Positions 7,726 to 17,197 are shown, counted from the first letter of the stretch. The stretch is 64,000 nt of DNA from Clostridium pascui (GCF_016908015.1 NZ_JAFBDB010000004.1:326627-390626); one strand, 5' to 3'. Notes: generated by a model not told the origin, from the sequence alone. Numbers and translations are program-made.

Positions 7726-9462
7726 TTAAAACATATTTCTTTCCACATAATGAGTATGAAGCAGTTCATGAGCCTTATGTCCATTTGGCTGTCCAAGAAA
7801 TTCCTTATATAACTCATTTACATATGGATTTTCATGAGACTTTCTTACTATAAGACTTCTTTCTTCTTCATAAATTGCCTTTGCTCTCTCTTCTTTTATA
7901 TTAATTTCTTCTCTTATTTTACTGCTTATTATTGGCTGTCCACCTCCAGTTACGCATCCCCCTGGGCATGCCATAACTTCGATAAAGTCATAATGTTTTT
8001 CTCCCTTTCTAACTTGCTCTACTACTTCCCTTGCATTTCCAAGGCCACTTATTATAACTGTATCTATAACATTTCCATTTGGAAGAATTATTTTAGCTTC
8101 CTTAATTCCTTTTATTCCACGAACTTCCTTAAATTCTATATTATCAAGTTTCTCCCCTGAAGTTGTTTCAAATACTGTTCTTAAAGCAGCTTCCGTTACT
8201 CCTCCTGTGACTCCAAAGATAGTTGCTGCACCGGATCCCATTCCGATGGGACTATCAAAGTCATCATCTTTAAGATTTACAAAGTCAATTGAGGATTGTC
8301 TTATCATCTTTGCAAGCTCTCTAGTAGAAAGAACATAATCTACATCTTTCATTCCATTCCTAGACAATTCATCCCTTTGCTCCTCAAACTTTTTAGCTAT
8401 GCAGGGCATAATTGAAACCACTACTATTTTTGATGGATCAATTCCTTCCTTTTCTGCAAAGTAACTCTTTATTATTGCTCCTTCCATTTCATGAGGAGAC
8501 TTACAAGTAGATAAATTATTTAACATGTCATGAAAATTGTGTTCAACGAACTTTACCCATCCTGGACAACACGACGTCATAAGAGGAAGGTTTTCTCCAC
8601 TCTCCAATCTCTTTATAAGTTCTGTTCCCTCCTCTATTATTGTAAGATCCGCTGCAAAATCAGTGTCAAACACTCTATTAAACCCCATTCTTCTTAAAGC
8701 TGCAGTCATTTTTCCTGTAACTCTAGTTCCTATAGAAAGTCCAAATTCTTCCCCTAAAGCAACCCTTATTGCTGGAGCTGTTTGTACTACTACATACTTA
8801 TCAGGATTATCTAATTCACGCCAAATATCCTCTATATTCTCTTTTTCAGTTAATGCTCCTGTAGGACAAGAAGTAACACATTGTCCACAGTTTACACAAA
8901 CAGTATCTGCTAAAGCCCTATCATAAGCTGGCGCTACCTTTGTTGTAAAACCTCTCCCTGAAAAGTTTATAGCCCCTACTGTTTGAATATTTTTACACAC
9001 ACTTATACATCTTTCACAAAGTATGCATTTTTCAGCATTCCTTATAAGAGATGCTCCAGTTGTATCCATATCACAATGATTTTTTTCTCCTTCATACTCA
9101 ATATCTGTAAGTGCTAAATCTTGTGATAATTTTTCAAGTTCACATTTTCCATTTCGTAGGCAGGTTGTACATTCTCTTTTATGATTTGATAAAAGCAGCT
9201 GAAGAATAGTTTTTCTGGCTTCTCTTACCTTTAGAGTATTGGTTCTAATTATCATGCCTTCCTCTACGGCCACTGTGCATGATGGCAAAAGCTTTTGACC
9301 AATCTCTACTAAACAAATTCTACAGCTTGAGACTTCATTTATATCCTTTAAAAAACATAAAGTAGGTATTTCTATCCCACTAGCTCTTGCTGCCTCTAGC
9401 ACAGTAATTCCCTTATGGACTTCTACTTTCATATTATCTATAGTCAAATTAACTTTTTCCAT
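7726..9462 (-). CDS. hndD: [FeFe] hydrogenase catalytic subunit HndD/HydA
   Basis: 578 residues from the ATG at 9460-9462 (GAGGGG spaced 8 bases; the GTG three codons earlier is too close). An N-terminal plant-type [2Fe-2S] domain (C-x11-C-x2-C…C) is followed by the His-ligated [4Fe-4S] motif H-x3-C-x2-C-x5-C, two [4Fe-4S] ferredoxin motifs (CILCERC…C and CVNCGQC…C), and the H-cluster domain with TSCCPGW, MPCIAKK and MACPGGC. A C-terminal small-subunit segment ends the chain. It reduces protons or oxidises H2. As last gene of hndABCD it works with the flavin subunit to couple NAD(P)H and, in the bifurcating homologues, ferredoxin to H2. Confidence 0.96.
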   Translation of the reverse strand: MEKVNLTIDNMKVEVHKGITVLEAARASGIEIPTLCFLKDINEVSSCRICLVEIGQKLLPSCTVAVEEGMIIRTNTLKVREARKTILQLLLSNHKRECTTCLRNGKCELEKLSQDLALTDIEYEGEKNHCDMDTTGASLIRNAEKCILCERCISVCKNIQTVGAINFSGRGFTTKVAPAYDRALADTVCVNCGQCVTSCPTGALTEKENIEDIWRELDNPDKYVVVQTAPAIRVALGEEFGLSIGTRVTGKMTAALRRMGFNRVFDTDFAADLTIIEEGTELIKRLESGENLPLMTSCCPGWVKFVEHNFHDMLNNLSTCKSPHEMEGAIIKSYFAEKEGIDPSKIVVVSIMPCIAKKFEEQRDELSRNGMKDVDYVLSTRELAKMIRQSSIDFVNLKDDDFDSPIGMGSGAATIFGVTGGVTEAALRTVFETTSGEKLDNIEFKEVRGIKGIKEAKIILPNGNVIDTVIISGLGNAREVVEQVRKGEKHYDFIEVMACPGGCVTGGGQPIISSKIREEINIKEERAKAIYEEERSLIVRKSHENPYVNELYKEFLGQPNGHKAHELLHTHYVERNMF

Positions 9463-9483
9463 TTTCCTCACCCCTCATAACTA

Positions 9484-11277
9484 TTATTCTTTAACTATAG
9501 CATTGAATGCACATACCTGCCTGCAAACATCACACCTTATACATTTGTTTACATCTATAAAGTATCCTTCTCCTTCCTTAATAGATATTGCATTAGCACT
9601 ACAGTTCTTTGCACATAGTCCACACTTTTTACATAAATCCAACTCAATCTTATATTCAACTAATTTCTTACAAGCCTTTGCTGTGCATTTTTTATCAACT
9701 GCATGAGAAATATATTCATCTTTAAAATACCTTAATGTCGATAAAATGGGATTTGGTGCCGTCTGTCCTAGTCCACACAGTGCAGTATTCCTTACCTGTA
9801 TTGCTAATTTTTCTAATTTGTGAACATCTTCCATAGTACCTTCTCCACCAGTTATCTTTTCTAACATTTCCAGTAGCCTCTTAGTACCTATTCTACAAGA
9901 AGTACACTTACCACAGGACTCATCTTTAGTAAAGTCCAAAAAGAATCTAGCTATATCTACCATACAGTTATCTTCATCCATTACAATCATTCCACCAGAG
10001 CCCATCATAGATCCTAACTTAGTTAAGGTATCGTACTCTATAGGAACATTTAGCGCTCTAGCTGGGATGCATCCCCCTGATGGCCCCCCTGTTTGAACTG
10101 CTTTAAAGGCCTTATCATTAGGTATTCCACCACCTATATCAAAAATAATATCTCTTAAAGGGGTTCCCATAGCTATTTCTACTAACCCTGTATTTCTTAT
10201 CTTTCCTCCTAAAGCAAAGACCTTAGTTCCTGGGCTTTTCTCTGTACCTATAGATTTAAACCAATCCGATCCCTTTAAAATTATCGGACATACATTAGCA
10301 AAGGTTTCCACATTATTTATTATGGTAGGTCTGCCCCAGAGTCCACTTACAGCTGGAAATGGTGGTTTAGTTACAGGCATTCCTCTTTTTCCTTCTATAG
10401 ATTGCATCAGAGCAGTTTCCTCTCCACATACAAAAGCTCCTGCCCCAAGTCTTATTTCTATATCAAACTCAAAGCTTGAATCAAAAATCTTTTCTCCTAG
10501 AAGCCCATATTCTTTAGCTTGAGCTATAGCTATTTTAAGTCTTTCAACAGCTAAAGGATATTCAGCTCTTACATATATAAAGCCTTTATTAGCTCCTATA
10601 GCATATCCGCCTATTGCCATAGCTTCTAATACTGCATGAGGATCTCCTTCTAATACAGAACGATCCATAAATGCACCTGGATCTCCTTCATCTGCATTAC
10701 AAATTATATATTTCTGATAATTTTTTTGTTTAGCTGCAAATTCCCACTTTGCACCTGTAGAAAAGCCTCCGCCCCCTCTACCTCTTAATCCTGACTTCTT
10801 AATTACATCAACTACTTCCTGAGGGCTCATTTCAGTTAGAACTTTTCCAAGAGCTTTATAACCGTCACGAGCAATATATTCCTCTATATCTTCTGGATTA
10901 ATTATTCCACAATTTCTAAGTACAATTCTTTCTTGTCTTTTGTACATATCAAGCTTATCTAGTGAGCATATTCTTCCGTCTCCTGGCTTTAACTTATATA
11001 ACAGCCTTTCTAGCTGTTTTCCTTTAATAAAATGCTCAACTACAAGTTCGTGAATATCACTTGGTTTTACATTAGCATATACAATTGAATCCGGATGAAC
11101 TATAATACTTGGCCCTAAATTACATAATCCAACACATCCCGTTTTTATTACTTCTACATCTTTATCTAATCCATTTTGCTTAAGTTCTGCTTTTAGTAAA
11201 CTTACAATTTTTTTAGCCCCTATAGAGTTACATCCTTCTCCATTACATACTTGAACTTGGAAACCCAATACTTCCAT
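9484..11277 (-). CDS. hndC: Hydrogenase NuoF-like flavoprotein subunit HndC
   Basis: 597 residues. N-terminal thioredoxin-like [2Fe-2S] domain (CNGEGC…KTGCVGLC), NuoF core with the glycine-rich FMN/NADH loops (LRGRGGGGFSTGAKW, ADEGDPGAFMDRS, GAGAYICGEETAL-like GAGAFVCGEETAL), the [4Fe-4S] motif ESCGKCTSCRIGTKR, and two C-terminal ferredoxin motifs (CKKCGLCAKNC, CIRCDVCRQVC). This subunit binds NAD(P)(H) and FMN and in electron-bifurcating hydrogenases is the branching point. It sits 21 bases upstream of hndD and 14 bases after hndB, in one operon. Confidence 0.95.
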   Translation of the reverse strand: MEVLGFQVQVCNGEGCNSIGAKKIVSLLKAELKQNGLDKDVEVIKTGCVGLCNLGPSIIVHPDSIVYANVKPSDIHELVVEHFIKGKQLERLLYKLKPGDGRICSLDKLDMYKRQERIVLRNCGIINPEDIEEYIARDGYKALGKVLTEMSPQEVVDVIKKSGLRGRGGGGFSTGAKWEFAAKQKNYQKYIICNADEGDPGAFMDRSVLEGDPHAVLEAMAIGGYAIGANKGFIYVRAEYPLAVERLKIAIAQAKEYGLLGEKIFDSSFEFDIEIRLGAGAFVCGEETALMQSIEGKRGMPVTKPPFPAVSGLWGRPTIINNVETFANVCPIILKGSDWFKSIGTEKSPGTKVFALGGKIRNTGLVEIAMGTPLRDIIFDIGGGIPNDKAFKAVQTGGPSGGCIPARALNVPIEYDTLTKLGSMMGSGGMIVMDEDNCMVDIARFFLDFTKDESCGKCTSCRIGTKRLLEMLEKITGGEGTMEDVHKLEKLAIQVRNTALCGLGQTAPNPILSTLRYFKDEYISHAVDKKCTAKACKKLVEYKIELDLCKKCGLCAKNCSANAISIKEGEGYFIDVNKCIRCDVCRQVCAFNAIVKE

Positions 11278-11291
11278 AATTGTCCCCCCAA

Positions 11292-11699
11292 TTAACCATC
11301 TATTCTAGTGAAATCATTTAAAATTCTATTTTCAATAATATGAATAGTAAATTCTTCAACCACTTTTCCGTTAATTATATGTTGTTCAATAATATTTCTA
11401 ACCTTATTGGGTGTTACTTTCACATATGTTACTTTCTCTTCCCCTGGCTTTATGATTTCTACAATTGGCTCTAGCCTACAAACTCCTATACAACCGGTTT
11501 TTACCAAGGTAATATCCTTTAGTCCCTGATTTTCAATTTCAGCTTCAAAGGTTTCATAAACTTGAACTGCACCTGCTGCTATACCACAAGTCCCCATACC
11601 AACAACTATTCTAATGTCTTGTCTATCCTTTCCTTGGTTCACTTTCTGAAAGTTTCTGTCCTTTATTTTTTCTAAATCTTCTAAAGTTATCTTCTTCAT
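11292..11699 (-). CDS. hndB: Hydrogenase [2Fe-2S] ferredoxin subunit HndB
   Basis: 135 residues: a thioredoxin-like [2Fe-2S] ferredoxin with GMGTCGIAAGA (first cysteine pair region) and KTGCIGVCRLEP (second). Same size and position as HndB of NADP-reducing hydrogenases, between the NuoE-like and NuoF-like genes. It relays electrons within the complex. Preceded by GGGGGGAGG. Short gaps on both sides indicate one transcript with hndA and hndCD. Confidence 0.92.
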   Translation of the reverse strand: MKKITLEDLEKIKDRNFQKVNQGKDRQDIRIVVGMGTCGIAAGAVQVYETFEAEIENQGLKDITLVKTGCIGVCRLEPIVEIIKPGEEKVTYVKVTPNKVRNIIEQHIINGKVVEEFTIHIIENRILNDFTRIDG

Positions 11700-11714
11700 A
11701 AATAGACCTCCCCC

Positions 11715-12209
11715 CTACTTATATTCTTCTAAAATTTTTATAATATCATCTGGAGTTACTTTGCCGTAAACTCTATTATCAATCATCATTACAGGAGCTA
11801 GTCCACAACTACCAAGACATCTAGCTACTTCTAGAGTAAACTTACCATCTTGCGTAGTTTTTCCTACTTCCACATTTAGTACTGAATTTAATTTATCTAC
11901 AATATTTTGTGCCCCTTTTACATAACACGCTGTACCCATACATACTCGTATGGTATGTTCTCCTTTAGGTTCCAATCTAAATAAGGAGTAAAAAGTTGAC
12001 ACACCATATATCTCAGACATACCAATTTTAAGTTCTTTTGCTACTATATGAAGTGCTTCTTCTGGCAAATATCCATATAAATCTTGTACTTCATGAAGAA
12101 TTGGAATTAATGCTCCTTTCATATCTTTAAGTTCCTCAACTATTTGCTTAGTTTTTTCTAATTTGGGGTCAATACCTTTACATTTACAATTACATTGATT
12201 TTCTTTCAC
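11715..12209 (-). CDS. hndA: Hydrogenase NuoE-like [2Fe-2S] subunit HndA
   Basis: About 164 residues. GTG at 12207-12209 fits AAGGAG (10-base spacing); an in-frame GTG at 12218 is too close. NuoE family: helical N-terminal part (ILHEVQDLYGYLPEEAL), then the [2Fe-2S] thioredoxin-like fold with CMGTACYVKGAQ and CLGSCGLAP. The first ten residues carry an extra cluster of cysteines (CNCKC) whose role is unknown. First gene of hndABCD; a candidate promoter ends about 20 bases upstream. Confidence 0.93.
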   Translation of the reverse strand: MKENQCNCKCKGIDPKLEKTKQIVEELKDMKGALIPILHEVQDLYGYLPEEALHIVAKELKIGMSEIYGVSTFYSLFRLEPKGEHTIRVCMGTACYVKGAQNIVDKLNSVLNVEVGKTTQDGKFTLEVARCLGSCGLAPVMMIDNRVYGKVTPDDIIKILEEYK

Positions 12210-12240
12210 AATGTTCACTCTCCTTAACCCTAATTAAATT

Positions 12241-12269
12241 ATTATTTCTCTATACTAATTTCTATACAA
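12241..12269 (-). promoter_or_regulatory. Candidate promoter of hndABCD
   Basis: Minus strand TTGTAT (12264-12269), 17-bp spacer, AATAAT (12241-12246). It lies about 30 bases upstream of the hndA start, giving a very short leader. No clear Rex box (TTGTTAA-N4-TTAACAA) was found here. Confidence 0.45.
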
Positions 12270-12452
12270 TTACCTAATTACATCATATTTCCAAATAATT
12301 CATTTTAAATTACGTAAGAATATTGATTTTTTCTGCAAGATGATGTACCTTGAAAATATAAGAAAATATTTATTTCAAATAAATTTATTCATCTTGTCAA
12401 CATCCATTTTATATAGAGTCCTTATTAAAAATATTACAAAAAGGAGATAATT

Positions 12453-12968
12453 ATGAAAGTAAAATTAATATTACTTCTTACAATTTTAATTTCATTAGCA
12501 TGTATATTATATGGGTGTAACAATTCTAAATTGAGTCAACCCTCTTCTAAAGAAAATAATACTGTTAAAAGTGAAATAACTTCAGAGACTAGCAAACCAA
12601 TTGATGCTATAGACTTAACTTTCAAAAGCAAGTTAGGATTTGAAATGAAGTTTCCTTCTAATTGGAAAGATAAATATACAATTAAAGAAAATAATGATTC
12701 TGTATCCGTTTACTTTAAATCAATTGATCCAAAGACGCCTCCAAACTCCGGATTACTTTTCGTTATAATGAAAAATAATGATTCATTAAACAAAGATATG
12801 TATGATTCTATTGATGGTAACAAGTATCTTACTATAGGTAATACAACTTATTTTATAGGGAGTCCTACAGATGTAGCTTTAAATCCTGAAAATACTGATT
12901 TCAACACATTTTTATCTATGAATAAAGAACGTAAAAAAGTAATAGATACAATAAAAAGTTCAAATTAA
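12453..12968 (+). CDS. Small secreted lipoprotein of unknown function
   Basis: 171 residues. Signal peptide with lipobox LYGC (cysteine at residue 22), a Ser/Thr/Lys-rich linker to about residue 50, then a compact domain (LTFKSKLGFEMKFPSNWKDKY…) typical of small extracytoplasmic lipoproteins (PsbP-like fold is possible from the FxMxFPxxW pattern). Clear AAAGGAG before the ATG. It stands alone, divergent from hndABCD and convergent with nadC. Function is not recognisable. Confidence 0.75.
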   Translation: MKVKLILLLTILISLACILYGCNNSKLSQPSSKENNTVKSEITSETSKPIDAIDLTFKSKLGFEMKFPSNWKDKYTIKENNDSVSVYFKSIDPKTPPNSGLLFVIMKNNDSLNKDMYDSIDGNKYLTIGNTTYFIGSPTDVALNPENTDFNTFLSMNKERKKVIDTIKSSN

Positions 12969-12985
12969 ACTCATAATATTAAAGG

Positions 12986-13036
12986 TGTAGAAGTTTATAA
13001 CTCATCTAAAAATCAAATAAATTATAAACTTCTACA
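12986..13036. terminator. Bidirectional hairpin between lipoprotein gene and nadC
   Basis: 15-bp perfect inverted repeat (12986-13000 with 13022-13036) around a 21-base AT-rich loop, lying between convergent stop codons. Confidence 0.6.
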
Positions 13037-13051
13037 TCTGAATAAAGTTAC

Positions 13052-13885
13052 TTAATATCTTAAATTTTTCATGCTTAAATCTAAAATTTTAAAAGAATGA
13101 GTTAAAGCACCGGTTGATATATAATCTACACCGGTTTTCGCAATAGCCTCTATGTTGTCTAAATTAACGTTACCTGAAGCTTCTATTTCTGCTTTTCCAT
13201 CTATGATTTTCACCGCTGCCTTAAGAGTTTCAATATCCATATTATCCAGCATTATTATATCAACATTGAATTTTAATGCTTCTTTAAGTTGTTCTAGAGT
13301 TTCAACCTCGATTTCTATTTTTCTAACAAAAGGAGCATTACTTCTAACCATTTCAATTGCTTGCTCAATTCCACCAGCAGCATCTATATGATTATCCTTT
13401 ATAAGAACTCCATCATTTAGTCCAAATCTATGGTTAGTACCTCCTCCAATTTTCACTGCATATTTTTCAAACATTCTCATGTTAGGGGTGGTTTTTCTAG
13501 TATCTAGAAGTTTTACATTAGTCCCCTTTAGCTTTTCTGTAAACATTTTTGTAAGGGTAGCTATACCGCTCATTCTTTGTAAAAAGTTTAAAGCAACTCT
13601 CTCTCCACTTAATAAAGTTTTGGCACTTCCATAAACTTTTCCGATTTTTTCCCCTTTATGAATGCTGTCACCATCTTTTACATAAAACTCAGTTTCTGCA
13701 TCTCCAAGAATTATAAAAACTCTTCTAAAAACTTCAAGACCTGCTACAATACCATCTTCCTTAGCTATCAAATCCACAGAGGCATTTTTATTATTAATCA
13801 TTATAGACTCAGTAGTTATATCTCCATAATATAAGTCTTCATTAAGAGCTTTTTTTATAATATCATCCGCAAGTAACCAATTCAT
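13052..13885 (-). CDS. nadC: Nicotinate-nucleotide pyrophosphorylase (quinolinate phosphoribosyltransferase)
   Basis: 277 residues, normal family length. Quinolinate-binding and catalytic motifs are visible: N-terminal EDLYYGDITTES, LNFLQRMSGIATLT, DTRKTTPNMRMFEKYAVKIGGGTNHR, KDNH, EVE, and IMLDNM followed by EASGNV. Converts quinolinate and PRPP to nicotinate mononucleotide, the last step of de novo pyridine ring synthesis. Its start overlaps the 3' end of nadB by 23 bases, so it is translationally coupled in the nadABC operon. Confidence 0.96.
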   Translation of the reverse strand: MNWLLADDIIKKALNEDLYYGDITTESIMINNKNASVDLIAKEDGIVAGLEVFRRVFIILGDAETEFYVKDGDSIHKGEKIGKVYGSAKTLLSGERVALNFLQRMSGIATLTKMFTEKLKGTNVKLLDTRKTTPNMRMFEKYAVKIGGGTNHRFGLNDGVLIKDNHIDAAGGIEQAIEMVRSNAPFVRKIEIEVETLEQLKEALKFNVDIIMLDNMDIETLKAAVKIIDGKAEIEASGNVNLDNIEAIAKTGVDYISTGALTHSFKILDLSMKNLRY

Positions 13886-15170
13886 TTTTTATATCTCCCC
13901 TCAACTCAGCAATTGTGTCTAGTAATATCTTCTTGTTCATTTCCTGATAATACTCACAGTTATGATCAAGCTCAGAAACTTCACTATACATAATTTCAAT
14001 ATCATTTATAGATTTATTTATATTTTCTGCTCCTCTTTTGGGGAAAACCAATGCTTCTAAAAGTGAATTACTTGCAAGTCTATTTGCCCCATGAACTCCC
14101 GTACAGCTAACTTCACCAAAGGCATATAAGTTTTCCATGGAAGTTCTCCCATATAAATCCACCTCAATTCCTCCCATGAAATAATGCTGTGCTGGAGTAA
14201 CCGGAATAGGCTGCTTAGAAATATCTATTCCATATTTCAAACATTCCTCATATATAGTAGGAAATCTTTTTTCTAAAAAATCTTTAGGCATAAAACTAAC
14301 ATCTAGATAAACGTTATTAGAATTTGTCTTCTTTTCTTCTTCTATTATACATTTACTAACCACATCTCTTGGAAGAAGCTCATCTACAAATCTTTCCCCT
14401 TTGTTGTTTATAAGCTTTCCTCCTTCACCTCTAAGAGACTCAGAGATTAAAAATCTTCTCTCATTATCACTGTTTTCTGAATAAAATGCTGTAGGATGAA
14501 ACTGAATATAATTTATGTTTTTAACTTTAATATTATTTTTTATACCTACAGCAATACCGTCCCCAGTAATAATTCTCTCATTTGTTGAATTTTTGAAGAC
14601 TCCTCCTATTCCACCTGTAGCTAATATAGTTACCTTAGAATATATATTAATTTGCTTATTATCTTTGATACATATACCACCTATACAAAGGTTATCTTTC
14701 TTTAGCATATCTACTAGACAACAATTTTTATAAAAGGTTATATTTTTTCTACTTTTTACATTATTTAAAAGAATTTCTTCTACTCTATTCCCAGTTTTAT
14801 CCTTATAGTGCACTATTCTATTTATACTGTGCGCACCTTCACGAGTATAGTTGAGCTCATCTCCAGTTTTGTCAAAGTCTACGCCAAGCTTTATTAATGC
14901 ATTTATATTTTCTATAGATTCCTTAGCAAGAACTTTAACTGCATTAATATCATTCTTATATTGACCAGCTTTTAAGGTATCCTGTACAAATAGCTCCACA
15001 TCCTCATATCCTCTGGCTACAGATATTCCCCCTTGGGCCCAATTTGAATTACATTCATTTATTTCTCCCTTTGAAACCATAACAATTTTCAAATTTTCAT
15101 CTAAGTTTAATGCTGTGTAAAGCCCTGCAACTCCAGTACCTATTATTAGAACGTCAGTTACAATATTCAT
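13863..15170 (-). CDS. nadB: L-aspartate oxidase
   Basis: 435 residues from the ATG at 15168-15170 (GGGAGG 7 bases upstream; starts 4 bases after the nadA stop). FAD-binding IIGTGVAGLYTAL at the N-terminus, NWAQGGISVA, REGAHSINRIVHYKDKTG, IQFHPTAFY, and HGANRLASNSLLEALVFPKRGA. The C-terminal helical domain is short compared with the ~540-residue enterobacterial enzyme. Oxidises aspartate to iminoaspartate for NadA; in an anaerobe the electron acceptor is probably fumarate (inference). Confidence 0.95.
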   Translation of the reverse strand: MNIVTDVLIIGTGVAGLYTALNLDENLKIVMVSKGEINECNSNWAQGGISVARGYEDVELFVQDTLKAGQYKNDINAVKVLAKESIENINALIKLGVDFDKTGDELNYTREGAHSINRIVHYKDKTGNRVEEILLNNVKSRKNITFYKNCCLVDMLKKDNLCIGGICIKDNKQINIYSKVTILATGGIGGVFKNSTNERIITGDGIAVGIKNNIKVKNINYIQFHPTAFYSENSDNERRFLISESLRGEGGKLINNKGERFVDELLPRDVVSKCIIEEEKKTNSNNVYLDVSFMPKDFLEKRFPTIYEECLKYGIDISKQPIPVTPAQHYFMGGIEVDLYGRTSMENLYAFGEVSCTGVHGANRLASNSLLEALVFPKRGAENINKSINDIEIMYSEVSELDHNCEYYQEMNKKILLDTIAELRGDIKNELVTCG

Positions 15171-15174
15171 TTTG

Positions 15175-16086
15175 CTACCTCCCAAGTTCATGCATCATAG
15201 CTAAAGAATTATAAGCTTTTTGTCTTATGCTTTCATCAATTTGGATGTCACATTCCATGTTAAGTAAACCATTGTAAACATTTTCCAAACGAGTCATTTT
15301 CATATTTATGCAAGTCATTCCGCCTCCTGGAACATACAGCAGCTTATCAGGACTTTTTAACCTAATTTGATGAAGTACTCCTGCTTCGGTAACAATAAGA
15401 AATTTTTTACCTGAATGATTAGTAACATAATCTATAATTTGCCCTGTGCTTCCAAGGAAATCGGCATTTTCTCTAACTGGTTTTTCACATTCAGGATGCG
15501 CAGCAATTACAATATCTTCATGAATTTTTCTAGCTGCCATTAGTTCTTCAACTCTAACTTTTTTATGAGTTATGCAAAAACCATCCCATAGAATAATATT
15601 TTTTTCAGGAACTTGCTTTTGAACATGTTCCCCTAAGTTTTTATCAGGTATAAATATTATTTCATCTTCTTTAATATTTTTAATTATTTTTACTGCATTA
15701 GAGGAAGTACAACATACATCCGATACTGCTTTTACTTCCGCTGTGGAATTTATATAACAAACAACTTTTGCATGAGGATGTTTAGCCTTTAATTCTTGAA
15801 CACCCTCAGCATCCGCCATATCTGCCATTGGGCAGCCTGCATCTGCTTCAGGTAATAGTACAGTTTTTTCAGGGGAAAGGATTTTAGCACTTTCGGCCAT
15901 GAACTTTACACCACAAAATACTATTACTTTTTCACTACAATCTTTAGCTACTTTGCTTAGATAGTAAGAATCTCCAACTGCATCAGCTATGTCTTGAATA
16001 TCCTCTCTTTGATAATAGTGAGCTAAAATTATAGCTTGTCTATCTTTTTTTAACTTTAGTATTTCATTTTTTAAATTATTATTCAT
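15175..16086 (-). CDS. nadA: Quinolinate synthase
   Basis: 303 residues. Three pseudo-repeated domains with the cluster cysteines: VIVFCGVKFMAESAK, a middle cysteine in HPECEKP, and GGGMTCINMKMT near the C-terminus. These hold the [4Fe-4S] cluster that condenses iminoaspartate with dihydroxyacetone phosphate. First gene of nadABC. Upstream lie a promoter and a repeated motif (16116-16160) that may be a nicotinate-responsive operator. Confidence 0.96.
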   Translation of the reverse strand: MNNNLKNEILKLKKDRQAIILAHYYQREDIQDIADAVGDSYYLSKVAKDCSEKVIVFCGVKFMAESAKILSPEKTVLLPEADAGCPMADMADAEGVQELKAKHPHAKVVCYINSTAEVKAVSDVCCTSSNAVKIIKNIKEDEIIFIPDKNLGEHVQKQVPEKNIILWDGFCITHKKVRVEELMAARKIHEDIVIAAHPECEKPVRENADFLGSTGQIIDYVTNHSGKKFLIVTEAGVLHQIRLKSPDKLLYVPGGGMTCINMKMTRLENVYNGLLNMECDIQIDESIRQKAYNSLAMMHELGR

Positions 16087-16115
16087 ACAATCCCCTCCAT
16101 ATTTTCTAAATCAAT

Positions 16116-16160
16116 TTTATATCTTTACACTTATATTTTACAACTGTATATACACTTATA
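16116..16160 (-). promoter_or_regulatory. nadABC promoter with repeated TATAAGTGTA element
   Basis: Minus strand TTGTAA (16138-16143), 16-bp spacer, TATAAA (16116-16121). The 9-mer ACACTTATA (plus strand) occurs at 16127-16135, inside the spacer, and again 25 bp away at 16152-16160, upstream of the -35. Two direct copies straddling the -35 suggest a repressor site. NiaR is the usual regulator of nad genes in Firmicutes, but assigning it here is inference. Confidence 0.5.
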
Positions 16161-16424
16161 AAATAAATATACCACTACGAGTATATTATTTCAACTTAGT
16201 TTTTATAAAATTTATTTACATTTAATTGACCATATAATACAATTCATATATGCCCTTTACTGTATAAATAAACTGTACTTTATGTTAATTGATCTTCATT
16301 TTTATTAAATTATTTTTTTATATTAAAATTAGAAAATTAAATAAAAAAACTATATACCGAATAACAAATAAAATAACGGGTAAATTAATTTTAAAATCAT
16401 AAAATCATGTTAGGAGATTTTATT

Positions 16425-17108
16425 TTGGAAAACATTGTAAAAGATAAAAAATATGTACCGGTAATAGAATCAAGACTTAGAAAGAGAATTGTAGAGGTTC
16501 CAAAGGAAATATATGATGCAAGCGGTATCAATATTTTCGGAAAAAGAATAAAGTCGCTAATTTTTTCAACAGATGTTGCCATAATCAAGAATTGTAATGC
16601 AGATGGAGTAATTGCAGTTTACCCATTTACCCCTCAGCTTTCAATAACTCATGCTATTATAGAGGTATCTCCTAGCCCAGTTTTTGTAGGCGTAGGCGGA
16701 GGACTTACAACAGGGCAGAGATCTATTGATATAGCTCTCCATGCTGAACTACATGGAGCTTTTGGTGTTGTTTTAAATGCTCCTACGCCAAACGAGCTTA
16801 TTGTGGAAATGAAAAAGAAAATCGATATTCCTATTGTTATTACTATAGTATCAGAAAAGGAATGTATTGAAGAAAGGATAAAAGCTGGAGTTTCTATATT
16901 TAATGTTTCAGGTGGCCCCAAAACAGCTGAGCTTGTTCAAAATATCAGAACAAGATTCCCTCACATTCCCATAATCGCTACAGGGGGACCTAGTGTAGAG
17001 AGTATTCGAAATACAATAAAAGCTGGTGCCAATGCAATTACATATACCCCTCCAAGCACTGCAAAAATGTTCTCTAATATAATGCACAACTACAGAGAAA
17101 CTCTATAG
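16425..17108 (+). CDS. TIM-barrel protein of unknown function
   Basis: About 227 residues from the TTG at 16425, preceded by TTAGGAG with 8-base spacing; the ATG at 16407 has no ribosome binding site of its own. The pattern of alternating strands with VGVGGGLTTGQR, VLNAPTP, FNVSGGPK and PIIATGGPSVESI suggests a (beta/alpha)8 barrel with a C-terminal phosphate-binding Gly-rich loop, as in KDPG aldolase-like, ThiE/ThiG-like or HisA-like enzymes. I do not recognise the family or substrate. It lies downstream of the divergent nadABC operon but no functional link is evident. Confidence 0.7.
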   Translation: MENIVKDKKYVPVIESRLRKRIVEVPKEIYDASGINIFGKRIKSLIFSTDVAIIKNCNADGVIAVYPFTPQLSITHAIIEVSPSPVFVGVGGGLTTGQRSIDIALHAELHGAFGVVLNAPTPNELIVEMKKKIDIPIVITIVSEKECIEERIKAGVSIFNVSGGPKTAELVQNIRTRFPHIPIIATGGPSVESIRNTIKAGANAITYTPPSTAKMFSNIMHNYRETL

Positions 17109-17170
17109 TTAATATTATAACATTACAAGATTTTCTTTTTATATACCATATTCACATATATAAGAACTAA

Positions 17171-17197
17171 AAGCTAAAGGCTTATTACCTTTAGCTT
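17171..17197 (+). terminator. Terminator after the TIM-barrel gene
   Basis: 10-bp stem AAGCTAAAGG/CCTTTAGCTT, 7-base loop, followed by CCTTTATTTC. Between it and fbp (17198-17471) I see only AT-rich sequence with possible promoter elements and no further gene. Confidence 0.7.

Noticed and set aside
12219..12452. Rex operator upstream of hndABCD
   Set aside because: No TTGTTAA-N4-TTAACAA-like site could be found by eye in this region, although redox control would be expected.
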